DNA of 64,000 bases from VFKI01 sp964647825 (lineage in GTDB: Bacteria > Pseudomonadota > Gammaproteobacteria > DSM-16500). The notes below the pieces were generated by a model. The model made no database searches, had not been told where the DNA came from, and saw nothing but the letters and a program-made list of their open reading frames with translations. The translations under genes and the position numbers were made by a program. Of the stretch, positions 35,955-45,880 are shown piece by piece (the stretch's first letter is position 1; every line of letters starts with the position of its first letter). The DNA is taken from the NCBI GenBank assembly GCA_964647825.1, contig CAZYJL010000004.1:124001-188000 (forward strand), written 5' to 3'.

Positions 35955-36065
35955 AGCGCCGCGGAAAAAAAGAAGTAATCAATAAAATAAAATAACGCAG
36001 GACTGGACTTAAATTATATATAACATTATGAATTAACTAAAAAATTAACACGAGGACACGGTATT

Positions 36066-36932
36066 ATGACAACTACCACCACCCTCCCAATGATCGATGC
36101 CCAACTGCCAATCGGCAGCATCGAAGCTTATATTAGCCAAGTCAATCGAATTCCTTTGCTCACCCAACCTGAAGAACACTCCTTGGCCGTACGTTTGCAG
36201 CGTGATAACGATTTAGATGCAGCCAAGCAAATGGTGATGTCACACTTACGTTATGTGGTCCGCGTTGCGCGCGGCTATATGGGATACGGCTTACCACTCA
36301 ACGACCTAATTCAAGAAGGGAATATTGGCCTAATGAAAGCAGTTCGACGCTTCAATCCAGAAATGGGCGTTCGACTGGTGACATTTGCTATGCACTGGAT
36401 CAAAGCAGAGATCCATGAGTTTGTCCTACGTAACTGGCGCATCGTGAAAGTTGCTACGACCAAAGCACAACGCAAACTCTTTTTTAATCTCCGTCAAATG
36501 AAGAAAAAATTAAGTTGGCTGACCCAAGAAGAAGTCGAAGAAGTCGCACGCGATTTGAAAGTAGCACCGGCAACTGTCCGTGAAATGGAGTCACGCCTTA
36601 GTTCACAAGACACGCCTTTTGAAAGTTTTTCAGGCGACAATGAAGATGACGCGCAACATCTCGCACCTGCTAATTATTTAGAAGACCATCGTTATAATCC
36701 AGCAAGATTATTAGAAAATGACACGACACGCGAACAATCAAAAACTGCGTTACAAAATGCTTTAGTACAACTTGATGAGCGCAGCCAAGCGATCCTACAT
36801 GCACGCTGGCTTAATGATAATAAAGCGACCTTGCAAGATTTAGCCGATAAGTATCAAGTTTCCGCAGAACGCATCCGACAGCTTGAGAAAAATGCAATGC
36901 AGAAATTAAAAGCTGCCTTACAAGCAAACTAA
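36066..36932 (+). CDS. rpoH: RNA polymerase sigma-32 (heat-shock sigma factor)
   Basis: Directs RNA polymerase to heat-shock promoters. It has 288 residues. Region 2 carries DLIQEGNIGLMKAVRRF and a promoter-melting stretch. The RpoH box QRKLFFNLRQ, which separates sigma-32 from other group members, is near residue 138. Region 4.2 carries the helix-turn-helix TLQDLADKYQVSAERIRQLE. GAGGA stands upstream of the ATG. A strong hairpin follows at 37002-37039. Confidence 0.96.
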   Translation: MTTTTTLPMIDAQLPIGSIEAYISQVNRIPLLTQPEEHSLAVRLQRDNDLDAAKQMVMSHLRYVVRVARGYMGYGLPLNDLIQEGNIGLMKAVRRFNPEMGVRLVTFAMHWIKAEIHEFVLRNWRIVKVATTKAQRKLFFNLRQMKKKLSWLTQEEVEEVARDLKVAPATVREMESRLSSQDTPFESFSGDNEDDAQHLAPANYLEDHRYNPARLLENDTTREQSKTALQNALVQLDERSQAILHARWLNDNKATLQDLADKYQVSAERIRQLEKNAMQKLKAALQAN

Positions 36933-37001
36933 TCAACATGATGAAAAGAAGGGGCTTGTTAATCAGCGTTTAGCGTGGACATAACGGTCAATTCTATCAT
37001 A

Positions 37002-37039
37002 TGAGTAGACCCGCCAGAGTAATCTGGCGGGTCTACTCA
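37002..37039 (+). terminator. Perfect 17-bp hairpin with GTAA tetraloop after rpoH
   Basis: TGAGTAGACCCGCCAGA (37002-37018) pairs perfectly with 37023-37039 around a GTAA loop, a GNRA-type tetraloop. It lies 70 nt after the rpoH stop and 53 nt after the stop of the convergent gene. There is no T-run on either side, so it is not a textbook rho-independent terminator. It may protect 3' ends or be a repeat element. Confidence 0.55.
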
Positions 37040-37092
37040 CATAGCCGTGAGACATCGGGCTCACTTATCTTCAAATACAAAATCAAACAAAA

Positions 37093-37452
37093 TTAACTCG
37101 TAATTTTCCATCCATCAGGGTATTTACAATAAGTAAAAACATACTGATCCGTTTCAGTTTGCACACGATTAAAAATACGCACACTGCGACAACGCAAATT
37201 ATTTTTACCCACTGTCGTACTCAATGGCTGCGCAAATCCTGTATTTCCAGTTGCTGTATTTTTCCAATTTATTTTTTTCCCATCCGGCGCTTCGAGCGCT
37301 GCAGCAATTGTATTATCCATCATTTTCCAATCATTACTATCAAATTGCGTGGTTGTCGCATCGCGTAAAAAACCCAAATTACTACTGAAAGCAGAAAATG
37401 AAACCGCAAATAATGCAACCAAGATAATCCCTAATAATGTGTAGCGTTTCAT
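37093..37452 (-). CDS. Exported RT0821/Lpp0805-like surface protein
   Basis: A 119-residue protein with a signal peptide (MKRYTLLGIILVALF ending near SFSAFS). AGGAG stands before the ATG at 37452; the longer frame to 37497 is unneeded. The mature part holds a small domain I associate with the RT0821/Lpp0805 family: MMDNTIAAALEAPDGKKINWKN, then an NLRCRSVRIF strand and a C-terminal YCKYPDGWKI. These proteins are known from Rickettsia and Legionella and have no assigned activity. Two cysteines could form a disulfide. Confidence 0.65.
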   Translation of the reverse strand: MKRYTLLGIILVALFAVSFSAFSSNLGFLRDATTTQFDSNDWKMMDNTIAAALEAPDGKKINWKNTATGNTGFAQPLSTTVGKNNLRCRSVRIFNRVQTETDQYVFTYCKYPDGWKITS

Positions 37453-37500
37453 CACTGCTCTCCTTATTAAAAATTCATCCAATCCAAATTCTTCCAATTT

Positions 37501-37902
37501 CTATGACGATGGCACACTCGCACCTAATTGACGCGCCTCACTCGCCAAAGCAATTCTGACGGCCTCTAATTTTGGCATTCTCGCCCCACGCAGCACCTCA
37601 TAAACTTCTGCCAATTTATGCATTTTCATCCCTTTGGCGAGCTTGGCAGAAGAGGAAGATTCAGGTAACTCACGCACTTCACGCAACACTTTCGCAAGGC
37701 CTTCCCAGTTCCATGCATATTCAATATCTTTTGGGGCAAAACGACGTGCCTCCGACGTGCCTGTAATCGATTGCTTATATTGCCCGGAAGTATCTAATAC
37801 GACAGCTTTATAGCGTTGCGCTGACTCAAGCAATACATCCAATTTTTGGTCAAGCGAACCTGACTCAAGCTCATCTTCATGCGGATAAAAAATCACTGCC
37901 AT
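37501..37902 (-). CDS. Hypothetical protein
   Basis: A 133-residue protein from the ATG at 37902, which has AAGGA 7 nt upstream; the frame extends to 37959 without a better site. It is soluble, mixed alpha/beta at the start (MAVIFYPHEDE) and helical later (MHKLAEVYEVLRGARMPKLEAVRIAL). A possible nucleotide or DNA-binding role cannot be shown. It lies 48 nt upstream of the Lpp0805-like gene on the same strand. Confidence 0.6.
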   Translation of the reverse strand: MAVIFYPHEDELESGSLDQKLDVLLESAQRYKAVVLDTSGQYKQSITGTSEARRFAPKDIEYAWNWEGLAKVLREVRELPESSSSAKLAKGMKMHKLAEVYEVLRGARMPKLEAVRIALASEARQLGASVPSS

Positions 37903-38005
37903 AATTTCATCCTTGGTCCGAACTTTTAATAAACACGCCATGCTGAATTCAACAAACACCTAGAACCTAGTATACCTCGAGTTATCACGTGATAAATGGT
38001 TATTT

Positions 38006-39520
38006 TTAAGACATTCGACCTGGCCGGTCTAGGTAACGATAGGCTAATGCCTCACCAACGTGGGCCGCAGACAACACCGTTTCACCTGACATATCTGCAA
38101 TCGTCCGCGCCACACGTAACAACCGATGACACACACGCGCAGACAGTGAAAATCGTGTGATTGCCGAGTGAAGCAAGGTATCGGCAGACGCATCTCGCTG
38201 ACAATAACGCGGCAAATCGCGGACGGACAAATCATGATTACATACCCCTTGGCGCGCTACCTGTCGCTGCCGCACTGCCAACACACGTTGCCGCACTACG
38301 TCACTAGACTCTTCTGGTCCCACTGTCAATAATGTTTCGGCTGGCAAAGAAGGCACCTCGACCTGCATATCAATGCGATCCAATAAGGGGCCCGATAACC
38401 GCCCTAAATAACGCTGCACTTGTATCGTGCTACATTGACAAGCTCCTCGCACACTGCCCAAAAAACCACAAGGACAGGGATTCATCGCAGCGACCAACTG
38501 AAACCGTGCAGGAAAAACAGCCTGACACGCCGCACGCGAGATCGTAATCGAGCCTGATTCTAATGGCTCACGCAGTGACTCTAATACCTTACGGTCAAAC
38601 TCAGGCAATTCATCGAGAAACAAAACACCATGATGTGCTAATGAAATTTCCCCGGGCCGAGGCGGGCGACCACCGCCAACCAATGCGGGCCCAGAACTAC
38701 CATGATGCGGTGCACGAAAAGGCAACTGCCGCCACCGCGCAGGATCAAATCCACTAGTGGCAATAGAAGCAATCGACGCCGCTTCCAATGCTTGCTGATC
38801 CGTTAGCGGCGGCAAAATGCCAGGCAAACGACTTGCCAACATTGTTTTCCCTGTCCCCGGCGGACCAATAAACAATACGCTATGCCGTCCTGCTGCCGCA
38901 ATTTCTAATGCACGCCGCGCACTCGGCTGCCCTTTCACGTCAACCAAATCAGGCAAAAGCGGCGATGCTGCCAACATCTCTGCCGACAAAACACAGCGTT
39001 CTAATAGCGAGTCTCCCCGCAAAAAAGCACACACTTCTAATAAATGACGTGCAGCATAGACTTCAGCCTCATTAACCAATGCCGCTTCTGACGCATTTGC
39101 TACCGGCACAATCAATTGACGTTTCGCTGCATACGCGCCCAATACGACAGGCAACATGGCTTGCACGCTGCGCAATTCTCCCGACAATGCCAACTCACCC
39201 ACAAATTCATACTCACCCAATCTTTTTCGTGGAATTTGACCTGACGCCGCCAAAATCCCTAACGCAATCGGCAAATCAAAACGCCCGCCTTCTTTTGGTA
39301 AATCCGCTGGCGCCAAATTAATCGTGACGCGCCCTCGTGGAAACTCAAATGCGGAATTTAATAAAGCACTCCGTACACGATCTCGGCTTTCACGCACCGC
39401 TGTTTCCGGCAACCCAACAATATTCATTCGCGGCGCACCCCGTTGAATATGCACCTCCACAGTCACCAAAGGCGCCTCCATCGCCACCCCCGCACGGCTA
39501 TACACAACAGCAAGTCTCAT
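38006..39520 (-). CDS. comM: YifB/ComM-type AAA+ ATPase (Mg-chelatase-like)
   Basis: A hexameric helicase that speeds branch migration during natural transformation in Vibrio, Legionella and relatives. It has 504 residues. The N-terminal ~180 residues form the Lon-protease-like ChlI fold (VEVHIQRGAPRMNIVGLPE). The AAA+ core has Walker A GPPGTGKTMLAS, RAPHHGSS, Walker B GVLFLDELPEF and sensor AAMNPCPCGFLG with the zinc-like CPCG. The C-terminal Mg-chelatase domain ends RYLDRPGR. It stands alone. Its presence suggests potential competence. Confidence 0.93.
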   Translation of the reverse strand: MRLAVVYSRAGVAMEAPLVTVEVHIQRGAPRMNIVGLPETAVRESRDRVRSALLNSAFEFPRGRVTINLAPADLPKEGGRFDLPIALGILAASGQIPRKRLGEYEFVGELALSGELRSVQAMLPVVLGAYAAKRQLIVPVANASEAALVNEAEVYAARHLLEVCAFLRGDSLLERCVLSAEMLAASPLLPDLVDVKGQPSARRALEIAAAGRHSVLFIGPPGTGKTMLASRLPGILPPLTDQQALEAASIASIATSGFDPARWRQLPFRAPHHGSSGPALVGGGRPPRPGEISLAHHGVLFLDELPEFDRKVLESLREPLESGSITISRAACQAVFPARFQLVAAMNPCPCGFLGSVRGACQCSTIQVQRYLGRLSGPLLDRIDMQVEVPSLPAETLLTVGPEESSDVVRQRVLAVRQRQVARQGVCNHDLSVRDLPRYCQRDASADTLLHSAITRFSLSARVCHRLLRVARTIADMSGETVLSAAHVGEALAYRYLDRPGRMS

Positions 39521-39560
39521 AATCTTTTCCTAATGTGAATGAATTCAAAAATAAATAAAT

Positions 39561-39738
39561 TACTCAGGTAGTCAGGTTTTTTTACTTGACTGCATAACAC
39601 GGGGCCCGCAGAAACAGTACGTTATCGACGCAGCGCCCTTTCCTAATTCATGAAGCGCATTTCCATTGGTAAAATGCAATCTGCTGTTCAGCGACTGCGG
39701 TCAGTCAAGTAAAAAAACCTGACCACCTGAGTAGTGAC
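39561..39738. mobile_element. GTAAC-family MITE-like element, copy C (diverged)
   Basis: Inverted arms TACTCAGGTAGTCAGG.. and its complement agree at 31 of 32 positions, closing on the same TTGACTG..CAGTCAA core as copies A and B. It is in the opposite orientation. Reverse-complemented, the centre shares ACCGCA, AACAGCA, TGCATTTTAC, CGCTTCATG and GAAAGGGC with A and B but is otherwise diverged. The right end reads GTGAC where A and B have GTTAC/GATAC. It fills most of the gap between comM and tRNA-Arg (39521-39826), in which I see nothing else. Confidence 0.7.
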
Positions 39739-39826
39739 AAACAAATAAAAATTAATGGGTGAGCGAAGGGAAAACTTGCGAGTCAAAGAATGTTTCTGTA
39801 GGCTTTGCGCCCGATGAACAGTATCT

Positions 39827-40550
<724 letters not shown>

Positions 40551-40563
<13 letters not shown>

Positions 40564-41537
40564 TTTTCAGTAACCTCATGCTGCAAAAATTGATTCAACG
40601 CATAACATTCTGGGTATTTTGCGGTAATACATCGCAAATACTGTAAAGTACGAGGAATATGTTTTAAATAATTCGCATTTTGATCACGACACCATTTACG
40701 CGCAAAAATCATCAAGGCTTTTAAATGACGCTGAATACCGACAATATCGAACCAATATAAAAAATTTTCTGCTGAAGTATGTTGTAACCAACCAGATTGA
40801 TCTGCAAAATGAAGCGCCCATTTTTCCACTTGCGCTTCAGGCCATGCAATATAACAGTCTCGTAAAAGCGAGACAAGATCATACACAGGTGGCCCCCACA
40901 CGGCATCTTGAAAATCTAAAATACCCACTTTCTCTTCTGCTAACAACATTAGATTTGCAGAATGATAATCACGATGCATCACTACTTGCGGTTGTGATAA
41001 CAACACATCAACAAAAAATTGAAATAATTTTTTGAATTCTAATTGTATGATGCGTGAAAGCGATAAATGCAAATAGTTTTCGAGAAACCACGCTACAAAA
41101 AGATGCATCTCACGCAAAATAAATGCTTCATCAAAAAAAGGGAGTGCGTGTTTTACTGGTTGACAACGTTGTAAAATAATCAAGGCATCCAAAGCGCGCC
41201 CATATAATTTTTCTGCCTGCGCGACTTGACTACTCGACAATATTTCCAAATAACGTTGATCACCAAAATCTGTTAACAACAAAAAACCTGCAGCATCATC
41301 CATTGCATAAACTTGAGGCACAGACAAACCTGCCGCCGTCAACATGTCAGCAACCGCTACAAACGGTGCGCAAGATGCTTTTTCTGCAGAAGCATCCAAC
41401 GCAATGAAAGAACCACTCGCATGCTGAATACGATAATACCGTCTTGCACTGGCATCACCGGGCAGCGCAATGATTTCACTCGCTGCACATAAACCGGTTT
41501 GCTTAAGCCATAAAGCAAACGCCTTCGAAGCTGACAT
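40551..41537 (-). CDS. amgK: N-acetylmuramate/N-acetylglucosamine kinase (aminoglycoside phosphotransferase fold)
   Basis: Phosphorylates the anomeric carbon of MurNAc/GlcNAc in peptidoglycan recycling, bypassing the MurA step. It has 328 residues from the ATG at 41537, with AGGAG 5 nt upstream. Kinase-like motifs: MHRDYHSANLML as the catalytic loop and GILDFQDAVWGPPVYDL as the metal loop. Partner MurU follows with overlapping frames, supporting the assignment over other APH-fold kinases. Divergent from lptD. Confidence 0.87.
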
Positions 41538-41662
41538 GCACACACTCCTGTTAATGCATTTTTAATCGACCATCCATCAACATATTCCCCTGTTTTCTGG
41601 CAAAAAATCATATACACTTGCCGCCTTACCTGCCAGACAGACAAAAGGGACTTACTCATCCC

Positions 41663-44221
41663 ATGCGACACTATCTAAAAAAATTGTGCCAAAGAAAATT
41701 ATTTTTTATTTTCAATTTTCGTTTCATTGGCATCACTTTATTATTCAGTATTTTTATTAGCAGCGCCCTGTCAAAAAATTCAACAATAACACAACCCTCC
41801 TTCATGACAGAAGCTGCTGTCGCAAAAGCGTTAGGCTGGGTCCCTGCCGACACCGTATGCGGCGGCTATTATTTAGATGCCGCATTCCCGGCAAGCATTC
41901 TTAGAACAGATAAAAACATTGAAATTACCGGCAATCAAATGTTATTTGCTCAGCATGGCACCTCTATCGGCAGAGGCAAAGTAACGATCACGCGCACAGG
42001 TCAGCTCATTTCCGCTGATAAAGCGTACCTTTTTCGTGATCCCAAAACAGGCAAACTCATTCGCATTGAATTAGAAAATAATGTCACTTTGCGAGAACCA
42101 GATAATCTTGTGCTCGCTGCCAATGGACAACTTGATCTGCGTACACGCCAAGAAACATTACACGATGTTTTTTACCGTACGACACTTTACAATACCGATG
42201 CACAGCTCACAGTAAACGCGCCGCCTAAGCCATCGCTATTAAAAGCACGGCGAATTTCTCATCAAGGGGCATGGGGACACACAACGCGATTCGCAAAAAC
42301 AGCACCGGGTATTTATGATCTTAACGATGCCTCTTATAGCACGTGCCCACCCGAAGCATCTTCATGGTATATCAAGGCAAGCCATCTCAATTTAGATAAA
42401 AATACCGGCCGCGGCACTGCACGACACACAAAACTTTATATCAAAAATATCCCCGTGTTTTATACACCTTGGTTTAACTTTCCCATTGATTCTCGCAGAA
42501 AAACTGGTTTCTTATTTCCTTCGATTGGCACATCAAATAGCTCTGGTGCGATTTTTCGCGCGCCTTTTTATTGGAATATTGCACCCAATTATGATGCCAC
42601 ACTCACCCCTGTCCTCATGTCAAAACGTGGCATACAAATGACGGGGCTATTTCGCTACTTGCAACCAAACTACTCGGGTGATTTAACCGCGACCGTCTTA
42701 CCGAATGATCGTGCATTCAGTCAATTTCAGCGCGCTATGCTCGAAAAATATGGCAATTCAACAGACCCGACCATCCAATCAGAAGCCAATATTCTCTCGC
42801 GCGCCAGTGACACACGAAAAGCCCTTATATTCCATAATTACGCTCGTTTAAATGAACACTTAACCACCACTATTCATTACAATCGCGTGAGTGATGATTA
42901 TTATTTACAGGATTTCAGCAACACAATTGACGAAGCCACACAAAACCAACTTTTGCAAGAAGCAACTGCCAGCTATGAAACCACTGCATGGCAATTAACA
43001 GGTCGTTTACAAAACTATCAAACACTCCATCCGATTGATCAAACAGCTGTCCCAAATCAATATTCCCGTCTACCGCAATTCGCATTCAATGGCGCGATCC
43101 CTAATGCACCACTTGCGCTCAACCCCTTTCTGCTCGGTGAGCTCACGCATTTTACCATCACACCAAACCCCGGCAGCACAACCATACCGCCTATCGGTGA
43201 TCGACTCCATTTGCAACCGGGCATTTCACGCACGTTTGCGGATAGCGCTTATTACATTACGCCACGTCTGCAATTCGCTCTCACAAAATACCAACTTGCA
43301 CACGTCACCACCTTACCAAGCACAAGCCCTTCACTTTCCTTACCCATTTTTGATATTCACTCAGGACTCTATTTCGACCGTGATTTTTCATTCTCTAGCA
43401 ATTACTTTCGACAAACCCTCGAACCTGAAATTTATTACACGTACGTGCCTTACAAAAATCAAAACAATTTGCCGATATTTGACACACTCACTAACACGCT
43501 GAATTATGACCAGCTCTTTAGTTACAACCGTTTTAGTGGCTATGATCGTATTGGCGATGCAAATCAGATCAGTTACGGCATCACGACGCGACTCATTGAT
43601 AGCAGCTCTGGGCTCGAAAAATTACGTGCCGGTGCCGGGCAAATTTATTATTTCAAAAAACGCAGCGTCACGATTGGACCTCAAACACCAGAAGACACTT
43701 ATAACCGATCGCCCATTGCCGGCATTCTTTCTTGGCAAATCAATCCGGCATGGACACTCTCTGGCAACAGTATTTGGAGCGTACAAAATAGCCAATTCCA
43801 AAACCAAAATCTCACGCTTTCTTTTCATCCAGCGGCTGATAAAGTCATTAATTTAGGCTATGGTTTTGTCCGCAATGGCGATATTAATGGAACCAATTTA
43901 TCTCAAACAGACCTCTCATTCGGCTGGCCAATTCTGCCGCAATGGAGCGCGGTCGGTCGCTGGACACAAAATTGGGAAAGCCATCATTTCCAGAATCTGC
44001 TATATGGACTACAATACGATGCCTGTTGCTGGGCTGTGCGATTTGTTGCGATAAAAAACTTCACCGGCCTCAGTCCTGTCACCAATACTTTCCAATACGA
44101 CTCTGGATTTGCCCTCCAGTTTGCACTAAAAGGGCTAGGTAACTTTGGTAACAGTGACCCAACACAGCTTCTCAGTACGAATATTGCCGGTTATCAATCG
44201 AACTTTGGACAACTTTCATGA
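41663..44221 (+). CDS. lptD: LPS-assembly protein LptD
   Basis: The outer-membrane barrel that, with LptE, inserts lipopolysaccharide in the outer leaflet. It has 852 residues from the ATG at 41663; an in-frame TTG at 41618 is rejected. A signal-anchor stretch is followed by the OstA/LptA-like jelly-roll (~75-200), then the barrel. Cysteines fall in the known pattern for the two disulfides: DTVCGG near 66, SYSTCPPE near 227, and the adjacent pair YDACCWAV near the end. The stop overlaps the surA start by 4 nt, so the order lptD-surA-pdxA of enterobacteria is kept. LptD is itself a main client of SurA. Confidence 0.95.
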   Translation: MRHYLKKLCQRKLFFIFNFRFIGITLLFSIFISSALSKNSTITQPSFMTEAAVAKALGWVPADTVCGGYYLDAAFPASILRTDKNIEITGNQMLFAQHGTSIGRGKVTITRTGQLISADKAYLFRDPKTGKLIRIELENNVTLREPDNLVLAANGQLDLRTRQETLHDVFYRTTLYNTDAQLTVNAPPKPSLLKARRISHQGAWGHTTRFAKTAPGIYDLNDASYSTCPPEASSWYIKASHLNLDKNTGRGTARHTKLYIKNIPVFYTPWFNFPIDSRRKTGFLFPSIGTSNSSGAIFRAPFYWNIAPNYDATLTPVLMSKRGIQMTGLFRYLQPNYSGDLTATVLPNDRAFSQFQRAMLEKYGNSTDPTIQSEANILSRASDTRKALIFHNYARLNEHLTTTIHYNRVSDDYYLQDFSNTIDEATQNQLLQEATASYETTAWQLTGRLQNYQTLHPIDQTAVPNQYSRLPQFAFNGAIPNAPLALNPFLLGELTHFTITPNPGSTTIPPIGDRLHLQPGISRTFADSAYYITPRLQFALTKYQLAHVTTLPSTSPSLSLPIFDIHSGLYFDRDFSFSSNYFRQTLEPEIYYTYVPYKNQNNLPIFDTLTNTLNYDQLFSYNRFSGYDRIGDANQISYGITTRLIDSSSGLEKLRAGAGQIYYFKKRSVTIGPQTPEDTYNRSPIAGILSWQINPAWTLSGNSIWSVQNSQFQNQNLTLSFHPAADKVINLGYGFVRNGDINGTNLSQTDLSFGWPILPQWSAVGRWTQNWESHHFQNLLYGLQYDACCWAVRFVAIKNFTGLSPVTNTFQYDSGFALQFALKGLGNFGNSDPTQLLSTNIAGYQSNFGQLS

Positions 44222-44835
44222 CTATGCAGCGAATAAGAGGACTTTTTTGTTTCATTCTCAGCGGACTACTCCTCCTCACCTTATGTGAACAGGCAAACGC
44301 CGCCACACGAGAAGAACCGCTTGACCGCATCATTGCCACCGTGAACAATAGCGTCATCACACAAAGCCAGCTAGATAAAGCTTTAGCTAACATTAAACTC
44401 TCTTTACGTGGCACCAGCGAGACGCCACCCGATGCCGCCACCCTGCGCAAACAAGTACTCGATCAATTAATAAACAATCAGCTACAACTTCAAGCAGCAA
44501 AAACTGCTGGCATCACGGTAACAGAAAAAGAAATAGACAATGCATTACAGATGATTGCGAAACAAAATAAATTTTCTGTCGATGAGCTTTATCGTCAAGT
44601 CACCGCACAAGGGATGACGCGTAAAGAATACCGTAAAGAATTACGCAATGAAATCACCCTGCAAAAAGTCGAACAACAAGCAGTTGGCAATACAGTTACC
44701 CTAACCGCGGATGAAATGAAAAAAAGTGATGCAGAAAAACGCGACATTTGGAATCATAAATTTGAAAAAGCCTTAGAAAAATGGATAAGTTTACTTCGTA
44801 GCCAAGCAACGATTACCCTGCATACAGGAGCGTGA
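44218..44835 (+). CDS. surA: SurA-like periplasmic chaperone lacking both PPIase domains
   Basis: A 205-residue protein with a signal peptide ending NANA or QANA (~28). Residues ~33-165 match the SurA N-domain: PLDRIIATVNNSVITQSQL, KQVLDQLINNQLQLQ, GITVTEKEID and GMTRKEYRKELRNEI. E. coli SurA (428 residues) then has two parvulin domains. Here the chain passes straight into the C-terminal helix and strand (DIWNHKFEKALEKW, ATITL), which pack on the N-domain in E. coli. The frame is clean, so this is a deletion with the chaperone core kept, not a broken gene. In E. coli the N+C core alone retains most chaperone activity. Confidence 0.85.
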   Translation: MTMQRIRGLFCFILSGLLLLTLCEQANAATREEPLDRIIATVNNSVITQSQLDKALANIKLSLRGTSETPPDAATLRKQVLDQLINNQLQLQAAKTAGITVTEKEIDNALQMIAKQNKFSVDELYRQVTAQGMTRKEYRKELRNEITLQKVEQQAVGNTVTLTADEMKKSDAEKRDIWNHKFEKALEKWISLLRSQATITLHTGA

Positions 44836-44839
44836 TTTA

Positions 44840-45850
44840 ATGACACAGTCTTCTCTGCCCAGAATACTCCTAACAATAGGTGAACCGGCAGGGATTGGTC
44901 CTGATATTGTCATCATGGCAGCCCGTAAAAAATGGCCAGCCGAGCTAATTGTCATTGGTGATCCTGATTTTTTGACTTCACGCGCAAAACAACTTGGCAC
45001 TCCCTTGAAACTTGTGCCATTTCATCCAGAAAAAACTCCTGTTTGTCACCCTCCGAATACCCTAGGCAGCATTCCTATCAAACTCAGCGCGCCATGCACA
45101 GCAGGATCTCTCAATTCCGCACAAGCAACGCACGTTATCCAATGCCTTGAACAAGCGACAACACTCTGCCGTCATCAGGTTGTACAGGCGCTTGTCACTG
45201 CACCGGTTCACAAAGGCATTCTCAATGACGCAGGCATTGCTTTCACGGGCCACACGGAATTTTTTGCCGAGCACAGTCACAGTCAACACCCTTTGATGTT
45301 ATTTGTGATCCCCGAACAACACCCTCACCAAGAAACGCGCATTGCGCTTGCAACAACGCATCTGCCACTCGCTGATGTGCCTGCTGCTATTACAACAACA
45401 CATCTCGAGAACTGTTTAAATACGCTACATGCAGAATTACAGAGTAAATTTCACTTACCACAACCACGCATTGCTGTCTGCGGCTTAAATCCACACGCTG
45501 GCGAAGCAGGCCATCTTGGGCGCGAAGAAATTGAAATCATCACGCCCTGCCTAGAAAAACTGCGCGCTAAAGGACTCCATTTAATAGGACCAATTGCAGC
45601 AGATACCGCCTTTACCCCCGATCGTTTAGCGCTAGTAGACGCCGTGCTCGGCATGTATCATGATCAAGCATTGCCAGTCGTCAAACACATGGGCTACGGA
45701 CATGCAGTGAATCTGACCTTAGGTCTGCCATTTGTTCGTACCTCTGTTGATCATGGCGTTGCGCTTGACCGTGCTGGCACACGCCAAGCCAATCCAAGCA
45801 GTCTACTCGAAGCGATTCGCTTGGCGATTCGACTGGTAACGGCACAATAG
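44840..45850 (+). CDS. pdxA: 4-hydroxythreonine-4-phosphate dehydrogenase
   Basis: Oxidises 4-phosphohydroxy-threonine in pyridoxal-phosphate synthesis (DXP-dependent route). It has 336 residues. Motifs: TIGEPAGIGPD at the start, TAPVHKG, FTGHTEFFAE, GLNPHAGEAGHLG and GMYHDQALPVVK, the latter two carrying metal-ligand histidines. It starts 4 nt after the surA stop. The usual next genes (rsmA, apaG) are replaced by tolC. Confidence 0.95.
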   Translation: MTQSSLPRILLTIGEPAGIGPDIVIMAARKKWPAELIVIGDPDFLTSRAKQLGTPLKLVPFHPEKTPVCHPPNTLGSIPIKLSAPCTAGSLNSAQATHVIQCLEQATTLCRHQVVQALVTAPVHKGILNDAGIAFTGHTEFFAEHSHSQHPLMLFVIPEQHPHQETRIALATTHLPLADVPAAITTTHLENCLNTLHAELQSKFHLPQPRIAVCGLNPHAGEAGHLGREEIEIITPCLEKLRAKGLHLIGPIAADTAFTPDRLALVDAVLGMYHDQALPVVKHMGYGHAVNLTLGLPFVRTSVDHGVALDRAGTRQANPSSLLEAIRLAIRLVTAQ

Positions 45851-45880
45851 CAAATGAGGAAATAAAGGTAAGACAACCGA

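Noticed and set aside
44218..44835. surA as a frameshifted or truncated pseudogene
   Set aside because: The frame is intact and the natural C-terminal helix follows in frame, so a clean internal deletion is the better explanation.
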